From PVC group bacterium (lineage in GTDB: Bacteria > Verrucomicrobiota > Kiritimatiellia > UBA8416 > PXDI01): a DNA stretch of 5,430 bases. The position numbers were made by a program, and so were the translations under genes. The notes under the pieces were generated by a model. That model worked only from the letters and a program-made list of their open reading frames with translations, made no database searches and was not told the origin of the DNA. The stretch lies in NCBI GenBank assembly GCA_003565095.1, contig PXDI01000063.1:1-5430 (forward strand), read 5' to 3'. This document shows, in pieces, positions 1 to 5,430 of the stretch. The number at the start of each line of letters is the position of its first letter. Positions within the stretch are counted from its first letter, which is position 1.

Positions 1-2607
1 CAAATGCGCAAGAGAGCACTCATGAGTGTCAAACCGGATCTCCTTAATATTGATCTCGTCCCGGATAATGTCCTCAAAAGCCCTGATTGAATCCAGAACA
101 CTATCATCACGGCTGACGATGTTTAGCGCACTCAGAGGCTGTCGGACTTTCAAGTTATGGTCAGCCCGTAACTGCCGGGCCATTTTCACAACCAGCATCA
201 CCTGCTTCATTTGCGCTTCAAGCCGTGTATCGCGCATCCCTGAAACCGGTTCAGGAAAATCACACAGGTGTACAGATTCCGGCATCCGCTCTGTTCGCAG
301 GTTCCGGTAGATTGTCTCGCTGATAAACGGAACAAACGGAGCCGCCACCTTGCTCAGTTGCAGCAGAACATACCACAAAGTCGCATAGGCCTGCTGCTTG
401 TCGTTATCATCCTGAGTCTTCCAGAAGCGCCGGCGGCTGCGTCTGATATACCAGTTTGTCAGATCGTCAATAAAACCGACGAATGGTCTGATGGCTTTTT
501 GCAGGTCATACCCGTCCATTGCCGCACGTACATCATGCACCAGTGATTCCATACAGCTTATGATCCAGCGGTCAAGCGGAGCCTCGGGTGCATGCCGTTC
601 AGCAGTCGGCTGCCAGCCATCAATCCTTGCATAGGTAACCAGAAAACTGTATGCGTTCCACCACGGAATCAGAATATGGCGCACAAGCTGTTTCACCCCG
701 TCTTCGGAGAAACGCAAATCCTCCGCACGCACTACCGACGAATGAATCATGTACAGCCGTAAAGCATCCGCCCCGTACCGGTCTATCATGTCCCCGGGAT
801 CCGGATAGTTTTTCAGCCGCTTACTCATCTTTTTTCCGTCAGCGGCAAGCACCAATCCGTTAACAACTACATTACGGAATGCCGGACGGTCGAACAGGGC
901 CACCGAAAGAACCATCAAGGTGTAAAACCATCCACGCGTCTGATCAAGCCCTTCGGCAATGAAATCCGCCGGAAAATGCGCTTCAAAATGCTCCTTATTC
1001 TCAAACGGGTAATGCGCCTGCGCATAAGGCATGGCTCCGCTTTCAAACCAGCAGTCCAGAACCTCAGGTATGCGCTTCAGCATCCCCCGGCCCTCTTTTG
1101 AAGGCAGCTCGATATTGTCGACAAAATGTTTATGCAGATCCTTGACCGGGCGCCCGCACAGCTCCTCCAGTTCGGCAATCGACCCGACGCAGACCGTCTC
1201 CTGACCGTCATCACTGCGCCACACCGGTAAAGGACAGCCCCAGAAACGGTTGCGCGAGATTGCCCAGTCGCGTGCCCCTTCAAGCCAGTTGCCGAAACGC
1301 CCGTCCCGTAAATGCCCCGGAACCCAGTGCACTTCACGATTGGCGGCAATCAAACGCTCCTTGATTTCCTCAACACGCATAAACCATGTGGATATACCGC
1401 GGTAAATCAATGGAGCATCACACCGCCAGCAATGCGGATAACTATGCACAAGCTGCCCCTGGTGAATCAGCTTGCCCTCTGCTTTAAGTCGCTGGATAAT
1501 TTCCTTGTCACAATCTTTTACTGAACGACCGGCATAATCCGGCACATCTTCAGTAAAACGACACTCGCTGTCAATCGGACAGACAGACGGCAATCCGGCT
1601 TTCTGGCCAATTTCATAATCGTCCTCGCCAAATCCCGGCGCAATATGCACAACACCGGTCCCGTCATCGATGGAAACAAACTGCGCTGCCTGAACACGAA
1701 ATGCACCATCCTCGCGCAGCATGCAAAAATACGCGAAAAGCGGTTCATATTCCCTGCCGGCCAGAGACATGCCTGGCAGTCTTTCAAGAATCTCTACATC
1801 GGGATTCTTACCGAAACATGCTTCCAGCCGCCCCTCGGCAAGGTAATAAATATCATTTTCGTCTTTTACCTTAACATAAGTAAGATCCGGACCAACCGCC
1901 AGTGCAAGATTAGAAGGCAGGGTCCACGGTGTGGTTGTCCATGCCAGAATCCACGCATCCGCTTCATCCACCAGCTTAAAGCGCACTGTAATGGCAGGAT
2001 CACTAACTTCAGCATATCCCTGGTTTGTCTCAAAATTAGACAAGGGGGTGGCGCATCGCGGACAGTATGGCAGAATCTTACGGCCCTCATAAATCAGATT
2101 TTTATCCCAGAGCCGCCGGAATACCCACCAGATCGACTCCATATACTGCGGATCCATCGTCTTGTAGTCATTATCAAAATCGACCCAGCGCCCCATGCGT
2201 GTTACAGTTCGGCGCCATTCTGCGGTGTAACGCAGCACGATATCGCGGCATTTCTCATTAAATACATCTATACCAAGCTTTTCTATCTCTGTTTTACCGC
2301 TGATATCCAGAGCCTGCTCTACCTCATACTCCACCGGCAAACCATGACAATCCCAGCCAAATCTGCGGTCCACATACTTGCCGCGCATAGTCTGGTAACG
2401 CGGCACAATATCTTTAATGGTACCGGCAAGCAGATGCCCGTAATGCGGTAATCCCGTAGCAAACGGCGGCCCGTCATAAAAAACAAACTCTTCAGCATTA
2501 CGCCGCCGGTCTAGCGAAGCCTTAAACGTTTGCTCATTCTGCCAGTAATCCAGAACGGCGGCTTCTTGCTCATTAAAACTTATTCTGCTGCTAACTGCCT
2601 CAAACAT
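1..2607 (-). CDS. ileS: Isoleucyl-tRNA synthetase, type 2 (IleS2-like), C-terminus cut by window edge
   Basis: This cytoplasmic class I synthetase charges tRNA-Ile with isoleucine and hydrolyses misacylated valine. I translated the minus strand from the ATG at 2607; 869 codons run to the window edge with no stop. The HIGH-type signature is HYGH (residues 55-58) within DGPPFATGLPHYGH, and the second signature is KMSKR (593-597) in GKKMSKRLKNYPDP. The CP1 editing domain is marked by WTTTPW (223-228) and GTGVVHIAPGFGED (316-329). Two CxxC pairs (CPRC 182-185, CWRC 393-396) probably bind zinc. The helical anticodon-binding domain starts near LDRW (678) and includes NWYIRRSRRRFW (718-729). LPHYGHLLAG and KMSKRLKN are typical of the eukaryote-like IleS2 branch, not IleS1 (KMSKS). 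IleS2 proteins are usually a little over 1000 residues, so roughly 160-190 are missing. A good Shine-Dalgarno supports the start. No T-box leader fits the short upstream region. Confidence 0.97.
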   Translation of the reverse strand, partial: MFEAVSSRISFNEQEAAVLDYWQNEQTFKASLDRRRNAEEFVFYDGPPFATGLPHYGHLLAGTIKDIVPRYQTMRGKYVDRRFGWDCHGLPVEYEVEQALDISGKTEIEKLGIDVFNEKCRDIVLRYTAEWRRTVTRMGRWVDFDNDYKTMDPQYMESIWWVFRRLWDKNLIYEGRKILPYCPRCATPLSNFETNQGYAEVSDPAITVRFKLVDEADAWILAWTTTPWTLPSNLALAVGPDLTYVKVKDENDIYYLAEGRLEACFGKNPDVEILERLPGMSLAGREYEPLFAYFCMLREDGAFRVQAAQFVSIDDGTGVVHIAPGFGEDDYEIGQKAGLPSVCPIDSECRFTEDVPDYAGRSVKDCDKEIIQRLKAEGKLIHQGQLVHSYPHCWRCDAPLIYRGISTWFMRVEEIKERLIAANREVHWVPGHLRDGRFGNWLEGARDWAISRNRFWGCPLPVWRSDDGQETVCVGSIAELEELCGRPVKDLHKHFVDNIELPSKEGRGMLKRIPEVLDCWFESGAMPYAQAHYPFENKEHFEAHFPADFIAEGLDQTRGWFYTLMVLSVALFDRPAFRNVVVNGLVLAADGKKMSKRLKNYPDPGDMIDRYGADALRLYMIHSSVVRAEDLRFSEDGVKQLVRHILIPWWNAYSFLVTYARIDGWQPTAERHAPEAPLDRWIISCMESLVHDVRAAMDGYDLQKAIRPFVGFIDDLTNWYIRRSRRRFWKTQDDNDKQQAYATLWYVLLQLSKVAAPFVPFISETIYRNLRTERMPESVHLCDFPEPVSGMRDTRLEAQMKQVMLVVKMARQLRADHNLKVRQPLSALNIVSRDDSVLDSIRAFEDIIRDEINIKEIRFDTHECSLAHL

Positions 2608-2614
2608 GCGGTGT

Positions 2615-2619
2615 TCCTT
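2615..2619 (-). promoter_or_regulatory. Shine-Dalgarno of ileS
   Basis: The minus strand reads AAGGA, seven bases before the ileS ATG at 2607. This is a near-ideal match and spacing, and it fixes the ileS start. It contrasts with the three plus-strand genes, none of which has a comparable site. Confidence 0.7.
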
Positions 2620-2649
2620 ATCCTGCCCTTATTTGCAATAAAGCCTGTT

Positions 2650-2677
2650 ACAATAGCTTATGGGTAATATTTTTCAA
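2650..2677 (-). promoter_or_regulatory. Candidate sigma70-type promoter of ileS
   Basis: Reading the minus strand, TTGAAA (2677-2672) is followed after 16 bases by TATTGT (2655-2650). Transcription would start near 2643 and leave a leader of about 36 bases before the ileS ATG. That is too short for a T-box or other tRNA-sensing leader, so if this promoter is right ileS is not controlled by one. The call rests on hexamer resemblance only. Confidence 0.4.
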
Positions 2678-2711
2678 TACGAATTATTTGCAAACAACAC
2701 AAAGTTACTGC

Positions 2712-2740
2712 TTGCATTCGTTTTTATGTCTTCTTATATT
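2712..2740 (+). promoter_or_regulatory. Candidate sigma70-type promoter of the beta-barrel gene
   Basis: TTGCAT (2712-2717) and TATATT (2735-2740) are separated by exactly 17 bases, the preferred spacing. Only seven bases lie between the -10 hexamer and the ATG at 2748, so the expected first transcribed base is at or next to the A of the start codon. This would give a leaderless mRNA, consistent with the absence of any Shine-Dalgarno there. It lies back to back with the ileS promoter; the two -35 hexamers are 34 bases apart. Confidence 0.5.
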
Positions 2741-2747
2741 GCCGATT

Positions 2748-3290
2748 ATGAAAAACAAAATACAGACCGTCTGTCTCGCGGCAGTTATTTCGGCGGGCCT
2801 GATTCAGGTTGCGTCGGCGCAACAGGGATATAATGCCTGGAGTCTCGGGCTGCGTTACCATACAGAGCACAGCACCTTTGAGGAACTACCTTTCGACAAA
2901 GGAGACCTGTCGGGAGTTCTGGCATATGAATATCATGAAAGTGAGGCATATTGGCAGCTTGCACTTGCGTATGCCTGGGATCCGTCAGGGATCGGCGAAG
3001 ATTTGTTGGAGCCGGATTATGTACTAACCCCGCAGATCAACCTGATTCTCAAGGACGGCATATGGCGCGGGGGGGTCGGCGCACTCAAAAGTTACACTAA
3101 GTTTGAAGACGGATCCTCCGACAGTACCAGCGTATACTGGCAATTAATGCTCGGTATAAGCCTGCCCGCGATGGCCGGGTTCGACATAAGCGCCGGGGCT
3201 TTCTACACTTTCGACCGCTGGAAGAACCTAAGTGATTTCAGTACAAAAGACCTCGAGTATGGCGCAAAACTAAGCTATCGGTTCAAGTAA
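2748..3290 (+). CDS. Exported small beta-barrel-like protein, probably outer membrane, function unknown
   Basis: I do not recognise a named family. The 180-residue product begins with a signal peptide: basic MKNK, hydrophobic core about 8-20, and a VASA|QQ cleavage site after residue 24. The mature part of about 156 residues is a series of short alternating polar/hydrophobic strands rich in aromatic residues. These lie near 29-37, 54-62, 67-76, 91-101, 105-115, 127-138, 143-153 and 168-179. Eight strands and this length suit an eight-stranded outer-membrane barrel of OmpA-domain or OmpW size. The last strand (LEYGAKLSYRF plus a final Lys) resembles a BAM-recognised C-terminal strand. An in-frame TTG at 2688 would add 20 residues before the signal peptide; I prefer ATG 2748 because the signal peptide is then standard. 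No Shine-Dalgarno precedes it. A protease gene follows after 32 bases. The export call is firm, the barrel call moderate, and the function open. Confidence 0.85.
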   Translation: MKNKIQTVCLAAVISAGLIQVASAQQGYNAWSLGLRYHTEHSTFEELPFDKGDLSGVLAYEYHESEAYWQLALAYAWDPSGIGEDLLEPDYVLTPQINLILKDGIWRGGVGALKSYTKFEDGSSDSTSVYWQLMLGISLPAMAGFDISAGAFYTFDRWKNLSDFSTKDLEYGAKLSYRFK

Positions 3291-3322
3291 TTTCAGCATT
3301 ATTCACATGCCGGCAATGTCAT

Positions 3323-4789
3323 ATGAGATCAGCATTCCGATATTTTATGCTCACACTGCTGGTTCTTCCGTTTTCAGCTCAAGTATTATCCGCCGAATCA
3401 CTCCCCGACGCCCTGCGCGGTGCGGTCCTTAAAGTTCATGTAACACGTCAGCGCTGGGATTACTCCCTGCCGTGGCAGCGCCAGCCACCGCAGCGCGGAA
3501 CCGGCAGTGCCTTCATAATAAGCGGCCGACGGATACTGACCAATGCACACGTGGTATCCGACGCGCGACATATCCTTGTGCAAAAGGACCGTGATCCGCG
3601 CCTCTACACTGCCCGTGTCGGGTTCTCGGCCAACGACTGCGATCTTGCCACTCTGATTATCGATGATCCGGCATTCTTTGAAGACACAACCGAACTTGCG
3701 CTTGCCGACAGCATGCCGGAATTAAACGAAACAGTCACAGTGCTCGGCTATCCCATGGGTGGAAACCTGCTTTCGGTTACTCGCGGAGTTGTCTCCAGAA
3801 TCGATTACGCCGTCTATTCGCACAGCGGCATGGATAAACACCTTGTCATCCAGGTGGACGCCGCCATTAATCCAGGGAACAGCGGTGGCCCGGTTATGAA
3901 AGACGGACAGGTTACCGGCCTGGCATTCCAGGGTCTGCTGTGGGGCGATAACATCGGCTACGCCATCCCGCTGCCGGTCATCAAACGTTTTCTGGCAGAT
4001 ATCGAAAGCGGCACATACGACGGTTATCCTGAGCTTGGCTTGTGGCATATGGAATTACGCAATGATGCCATGCGTTCGGCATTGGGAATAGAAAACAAAA
4101 ACGGCGGTGTTGCGGTTTATTATGTCGACCCGTTTGGCGCAGGTCATGGAGAAATCCGGCCGGGTGATGTCCTGCTGGCAATCAACGGTTATCCAATTGA
4201 TGACGACGGCACAATTCTCAAAGAAGGCAACCGCATGATGCTGGAGGAAGTTGTTGAGCGCATGCTGCGCTCCGACAGCATCACCATGCAGGTTTTTCGT
4301 GACGGCAGCCTGCTTGAGCTGACAATTCCGCTTGACTCTCCACCGGATCCTTTTCTTTACCGCAACAGTTATGACACCGCTCCCCGTTTCAACATAACCG
4401 GCGGACTTATCTTTCAAACGCTTTCACGAGAGATACTCAACCTGCGGGACCGCTCCCAACCGGCACACAGAGCGCTGCTGGCATATTACGCACAATATGT
4501 CAAACCGCACGGACTGTATTCAAACCGGACTGAATTTGTCGTGATGACAGGCCGCTTACCGCATACAGTCAACGCCTATGCCGATGGTTTTATTAACCTA
4601 GTCGTTGAATCCGTCAACAATGTCACGGTTGACAGCCTTCCGCGGCTCTCACAGGCATTTCAGGAGAATGCAGGGCCATATCATGTCATCAAGTTCTTGG
4701 ATACCGATGATATGCTGGTGCTGGATGCAGCGCTTGTTACCGAAAGCAAACAACATATAATTGAAAGTTACGGAATCCCGGATAATTGA
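3323..4789 (+). CDS. Exported HtrA/Deg-family serine protease with PDZ and Deg9-like C-terminal domain
   Basis: This is a trypsin-fold endoprotease, probably acting in the periplasm on misfolded or specific envelope proteins. A signal peptide (residues 1-24, ending VLSA|ES) precedes the protease domain (about 30-228). The triad is complete: His76 in LTNAHVV, Asp107 in CDLATL, and Ser187 in NPGNSGGP with an intact oxyanion glycine (Gly185). A PDZ domain follows (about 235-337; GEIRPGDVLLAINGYPI). The remaining 354-488, starting NITGGLIFQTLSRE, is not a classical second PDZ. It resembles the PDZ-like C-terminal domain of plant Deg2/Deg9/Deg10 proteases, which carry a GxVFxPLS-type start and VVESxxxxYxxF-like elements; this comparison is from memory. 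The length of 488 suits the family. It lacks a clear Shine-Dalgarno. It lies 32 bases after the barrel gene and 2 bases before a paralogue, suggesting an operon. It is not clearly an orthologue of degP, so I give no symbol. Confidence 0.94.
   Translation: MRSAFRYFMLTLLVLPFSAQVLSAESLPDALRGAVLKVHVTRQRWDYSLPWQRQPPQRGTGSAFIISGRRILTNAHVVSDARHILVQKDRDPRLYTARVGFSANDCDLATLIIDDPAFFEDTTELALADSMPELNETVTVLGYPMGGNLLSVTRGVVSRIDYAVYSHSGMDKHLVIQVDAAINPGNSGGPVMKDGQVTGLAFQGLLWGDNIGYAIPLPVIKRFLADIESGTYDGYPELGLWHMELRNDAMRSALGIENKNGGVAVYYVDPFGAGHGEIRPGDVLLAINGYPIDDDGTILKEGNRMMLEEVVERMLRSDSITMQVFRDGSLLELTIPLDSPPDPFLYRNSYDTAPRFNITGGLIFQTLSREILNLRDRSQPAHRALLAYYAQYVKPHGLYSNRTEFVVMTGRLPHTVNAYADGFINLVVESVNNVTVDSLPRLSQAFQENAGPYHVIKFLDTDDMLVLDAALVTESKQHIIESYGIPDN
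4734..4761 (+). promoter_or_regulatory. Candidate internal promoter before the pseudoprotease gene
   Basis: Within the last codons of the protease gene, TTGTTA (4734-4739) is followed after 16 bases by a perfect TATAAT (4756-4761). Transcription would start near 4768, about 24 bases before the ATG at 4792. This could give the third gene expression of its own in addition to read-through. The -35 hexamer is only a partial match and the region is AT-rich, so chance is possible. Confidence 0.3.
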
Positions 4790-4809
4790 ACATGCTCGGT
4801 ATAATTGAA
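4757..4809 (+). repeat. Three exact copies of ATAATTGAA across the stop/start junction
   Basis: The nine-base word ATAATTGAA occurs at 4757-4765, 4782-4790 and 4801-4809, straddling the protease stop codon and the start of the next gene. The first and third copies are read in frame as Ile-Ile-Glu in their respective proteins; the second contains the protease TGA stop. Copies one and three begin inside a TATAAT word. It may be a tandem regulatory element, a trace of local duplication, or coincidence in AT-rich sequence. Confidence 0.45.
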
Positions 4810-5430
4810 ATAATTATCAGAACAGCGCGCCGTTTGATGCTCATGCATCTCACCATGCTCATCCTTGGACCCGCTTTGTTATATAGCGGTGTCATAGATA
4901 AAAATCTCGAAACTCCGGTTGTTGAAGTTATTTCAACATCACGTTTCTTTGACCCGATGATGCCATGGCGGTCTTCGTCACCGATTGTTCGTACCGGGCA
5001 TGGTGTGGTGATATCGGAAAATGAGGTGATTTGTCCCGAGCCATTGATCAGAGGGCAAAGGCTGGTGGAATTACGGATGCCGCGTTCCGCCCGCAAACAC
5101 AGCGCGACGGTTGTTGCGGCCGATCCGCATGCCGGAATAGCGCTCCTGCGCTCAGCGGAACCACTGCCGGCGAAAGGTTATCCATTGGACCAATCTCCGC
5201 AAGCAGCGGCAACGGAAATATCTGTCTATCAGATCGACGAAACCGGTTCGGTGCAAACCGTTCCGGGACGTATTGCTCATTATGCAGTACGCTCGCTTCC
5301 GCAAACCCCGCATTCCATAATTATGTTGAGCGCTTTTGCGGAACAGTCCATCGCCGTAAGTTCAGGCTTGCCGCTAATGCTCAATAACCGCAGCATCGCC
5401 GGAATTGTGCTAAGTACTGACGACGGAGGA
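4792..5430 (+). CDS. Membrane-anchored trypsin-fold pseudoprotease, C-terminus cut by window edge
   Basis: I translated 213 codons from ATG 4792, with no stop before the window edge. The start lies two bases after the preceding TGA, which suggests translational coupling; a weak GGA precedes it. Residues 15-35 (LMLMHLTMLILGPALLYSGV) form a hydrophobic segment after basic RTARR. It has no obvious cleavage site, so it is likely a membrane anchor. From residue 43 the protein aligns without gaps to the upstream protease from its residue 35. Shared residues include T49, D54, PW 58-59, P64, TG 68-69 and IS 74-75. The catalytic positions are lost: His76 corresponds to Pro84 (CPEPLI), and Asp107 to Gly114 (HAGIALL). 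Ser is kept as Ser191 in VSSGLPLM, but the oxyanion glycine is Val189. This points to a non-catalytic paralogue with an intact reading frame, not a decayed gene. Any PDZ domain would lie beyond the window. Confidence 0.85.
   Translation, partial: MLGIIEIIIRTARRLMLMHLTMLILGPALLYSGVIDKNLETPVVEVISTSRFFDPMMPWRSSSPIVRTGHGVVISENEVICPEPLIRGQRLVELRMPRSARKHSATVVAADPHAGIALLRSAEPLPAKGYPLDQSPQAAATEISVYQIDETGSVQTVPGRIAHYAVRSLPQTPHSIIMLSAFAEQSIAVSSGLPLMLNNRSIAGIVLSTDDGG

Noticed and set aside
1645..2451. 268-codon plus-strand open frame
   Set aside because: It lies antisense to the conserved ileS coding sequence, shows no recognisable domain, and is explained as an antiphase shadow.
2688..2747. TTG at 2688 as the start of the beta-barrel gene
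   Set aside because: It would place 20 extra hydrophobic residues before a normal signal peptide, has no Shine-Dalgarno, and would lie upstream of the best promoter.
2608..2747. T-box or other riboswitch controlling ileS
   Set aside because: The whole intergenic region is only 140 bases and shared with a divergent gene; I see no T-box sequence or specifier stem.
3305..3319. Imperfect palindrome ACATGCCGGCAATGT between the barrel and protease genes
   Set aside because: The stem is very short with a bulge and there is no following T tract, so it is not a convincing terminator or operator.
4055..4417. 120-codon minus-strand open frame inside the protease gene
   Set aside because: It overlaps the PDZ region of a clearly coding gene and resembles no known protein; it is a shadow frame.
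4801..4817. ATAATT/AATTAT inverted repeat near the pseudoprotease start
   Set aside because: It is short, pure AT and followed by coding sequence; stability would be too low for a meaningful hairpin.
4737..5096. 119-codon minus-strand open frame over the junction of the last two genes
   Set aside because: The plus-strand frame shows clear homology to the upstream protease in the same region, so the antisense frame is most likely a by-product.
5031..5387. 118-codon plus-strand open frame inside the pseudoprotease
   Set aside because: It is in a different frame from the protease-like translation, has no recognisable motifs, and no frameshift is needed to explain the gene.

Overview
The window comes from a Gram-negative bacterium with roughly balanced base composition. 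The evidence is an exported beta-barrel-like protein, an exported HtrA/Deg-type protease and a bacterial ileS. Taxonomy cannot be fixed from the sequence. The combination of an IleS2-type synthetase with a plant-Deg9-like protease would fit a PVC-group organism (Verrucomicrobiota/Kiritimatiellota), but that is only a low-confidence guess.

Layout. Positions 1-2607 (minus strand) are one unbroken frame for isoleucyl-tRNA synthetase, type 2 (eukaryote-like); its C-terminal end runs off the left edge. A 140-base divergent intergenic region (2608-2747) holds a plausible ileS promoter and Shine-Dalgarno on the minus strand. On the plus strand it holds a good sigma70-like promoter, placed so that transcription would begin at or next to the next gene's ATG. 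From 2748 three plus-strand genes follow closely: a 180-residue exported protein that looks like a small outer-membrane beta-barrel (2748-3290), a 488-residue HtrA/Deg-family serine protease with an intact catalytic triad (3323-4789), and a third gene cut by the right edge (4792-5430).

The third gene is the most interesting item. It encodes a membrane-anchored or exported paralogue of the preceding protease. The fold markers are kept, but the catalytic His and Asp are replaced (Pro and Gly) and the oxyanion-hole Gly is a Val. It therefore looks like a pseudoprotease encoded two bases downstream of the active enzyme.

How the parts may work together: ileS is a housekeeping gene and probably unrelated to its divergent neighbours. 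The three plus-strand genes are close enough to be one transcription unit (gaps of 32 and 2 bases) and all three products are predicted to enter or cross the inner membrane. An envelope protein, active protease and dead protease paralogue module is an inference from this arrangement. No stretch over 300 bases lacks a gene, and no tRNA, rRNA, CRISPR array, insertion sequence or convincing terminator was seen.
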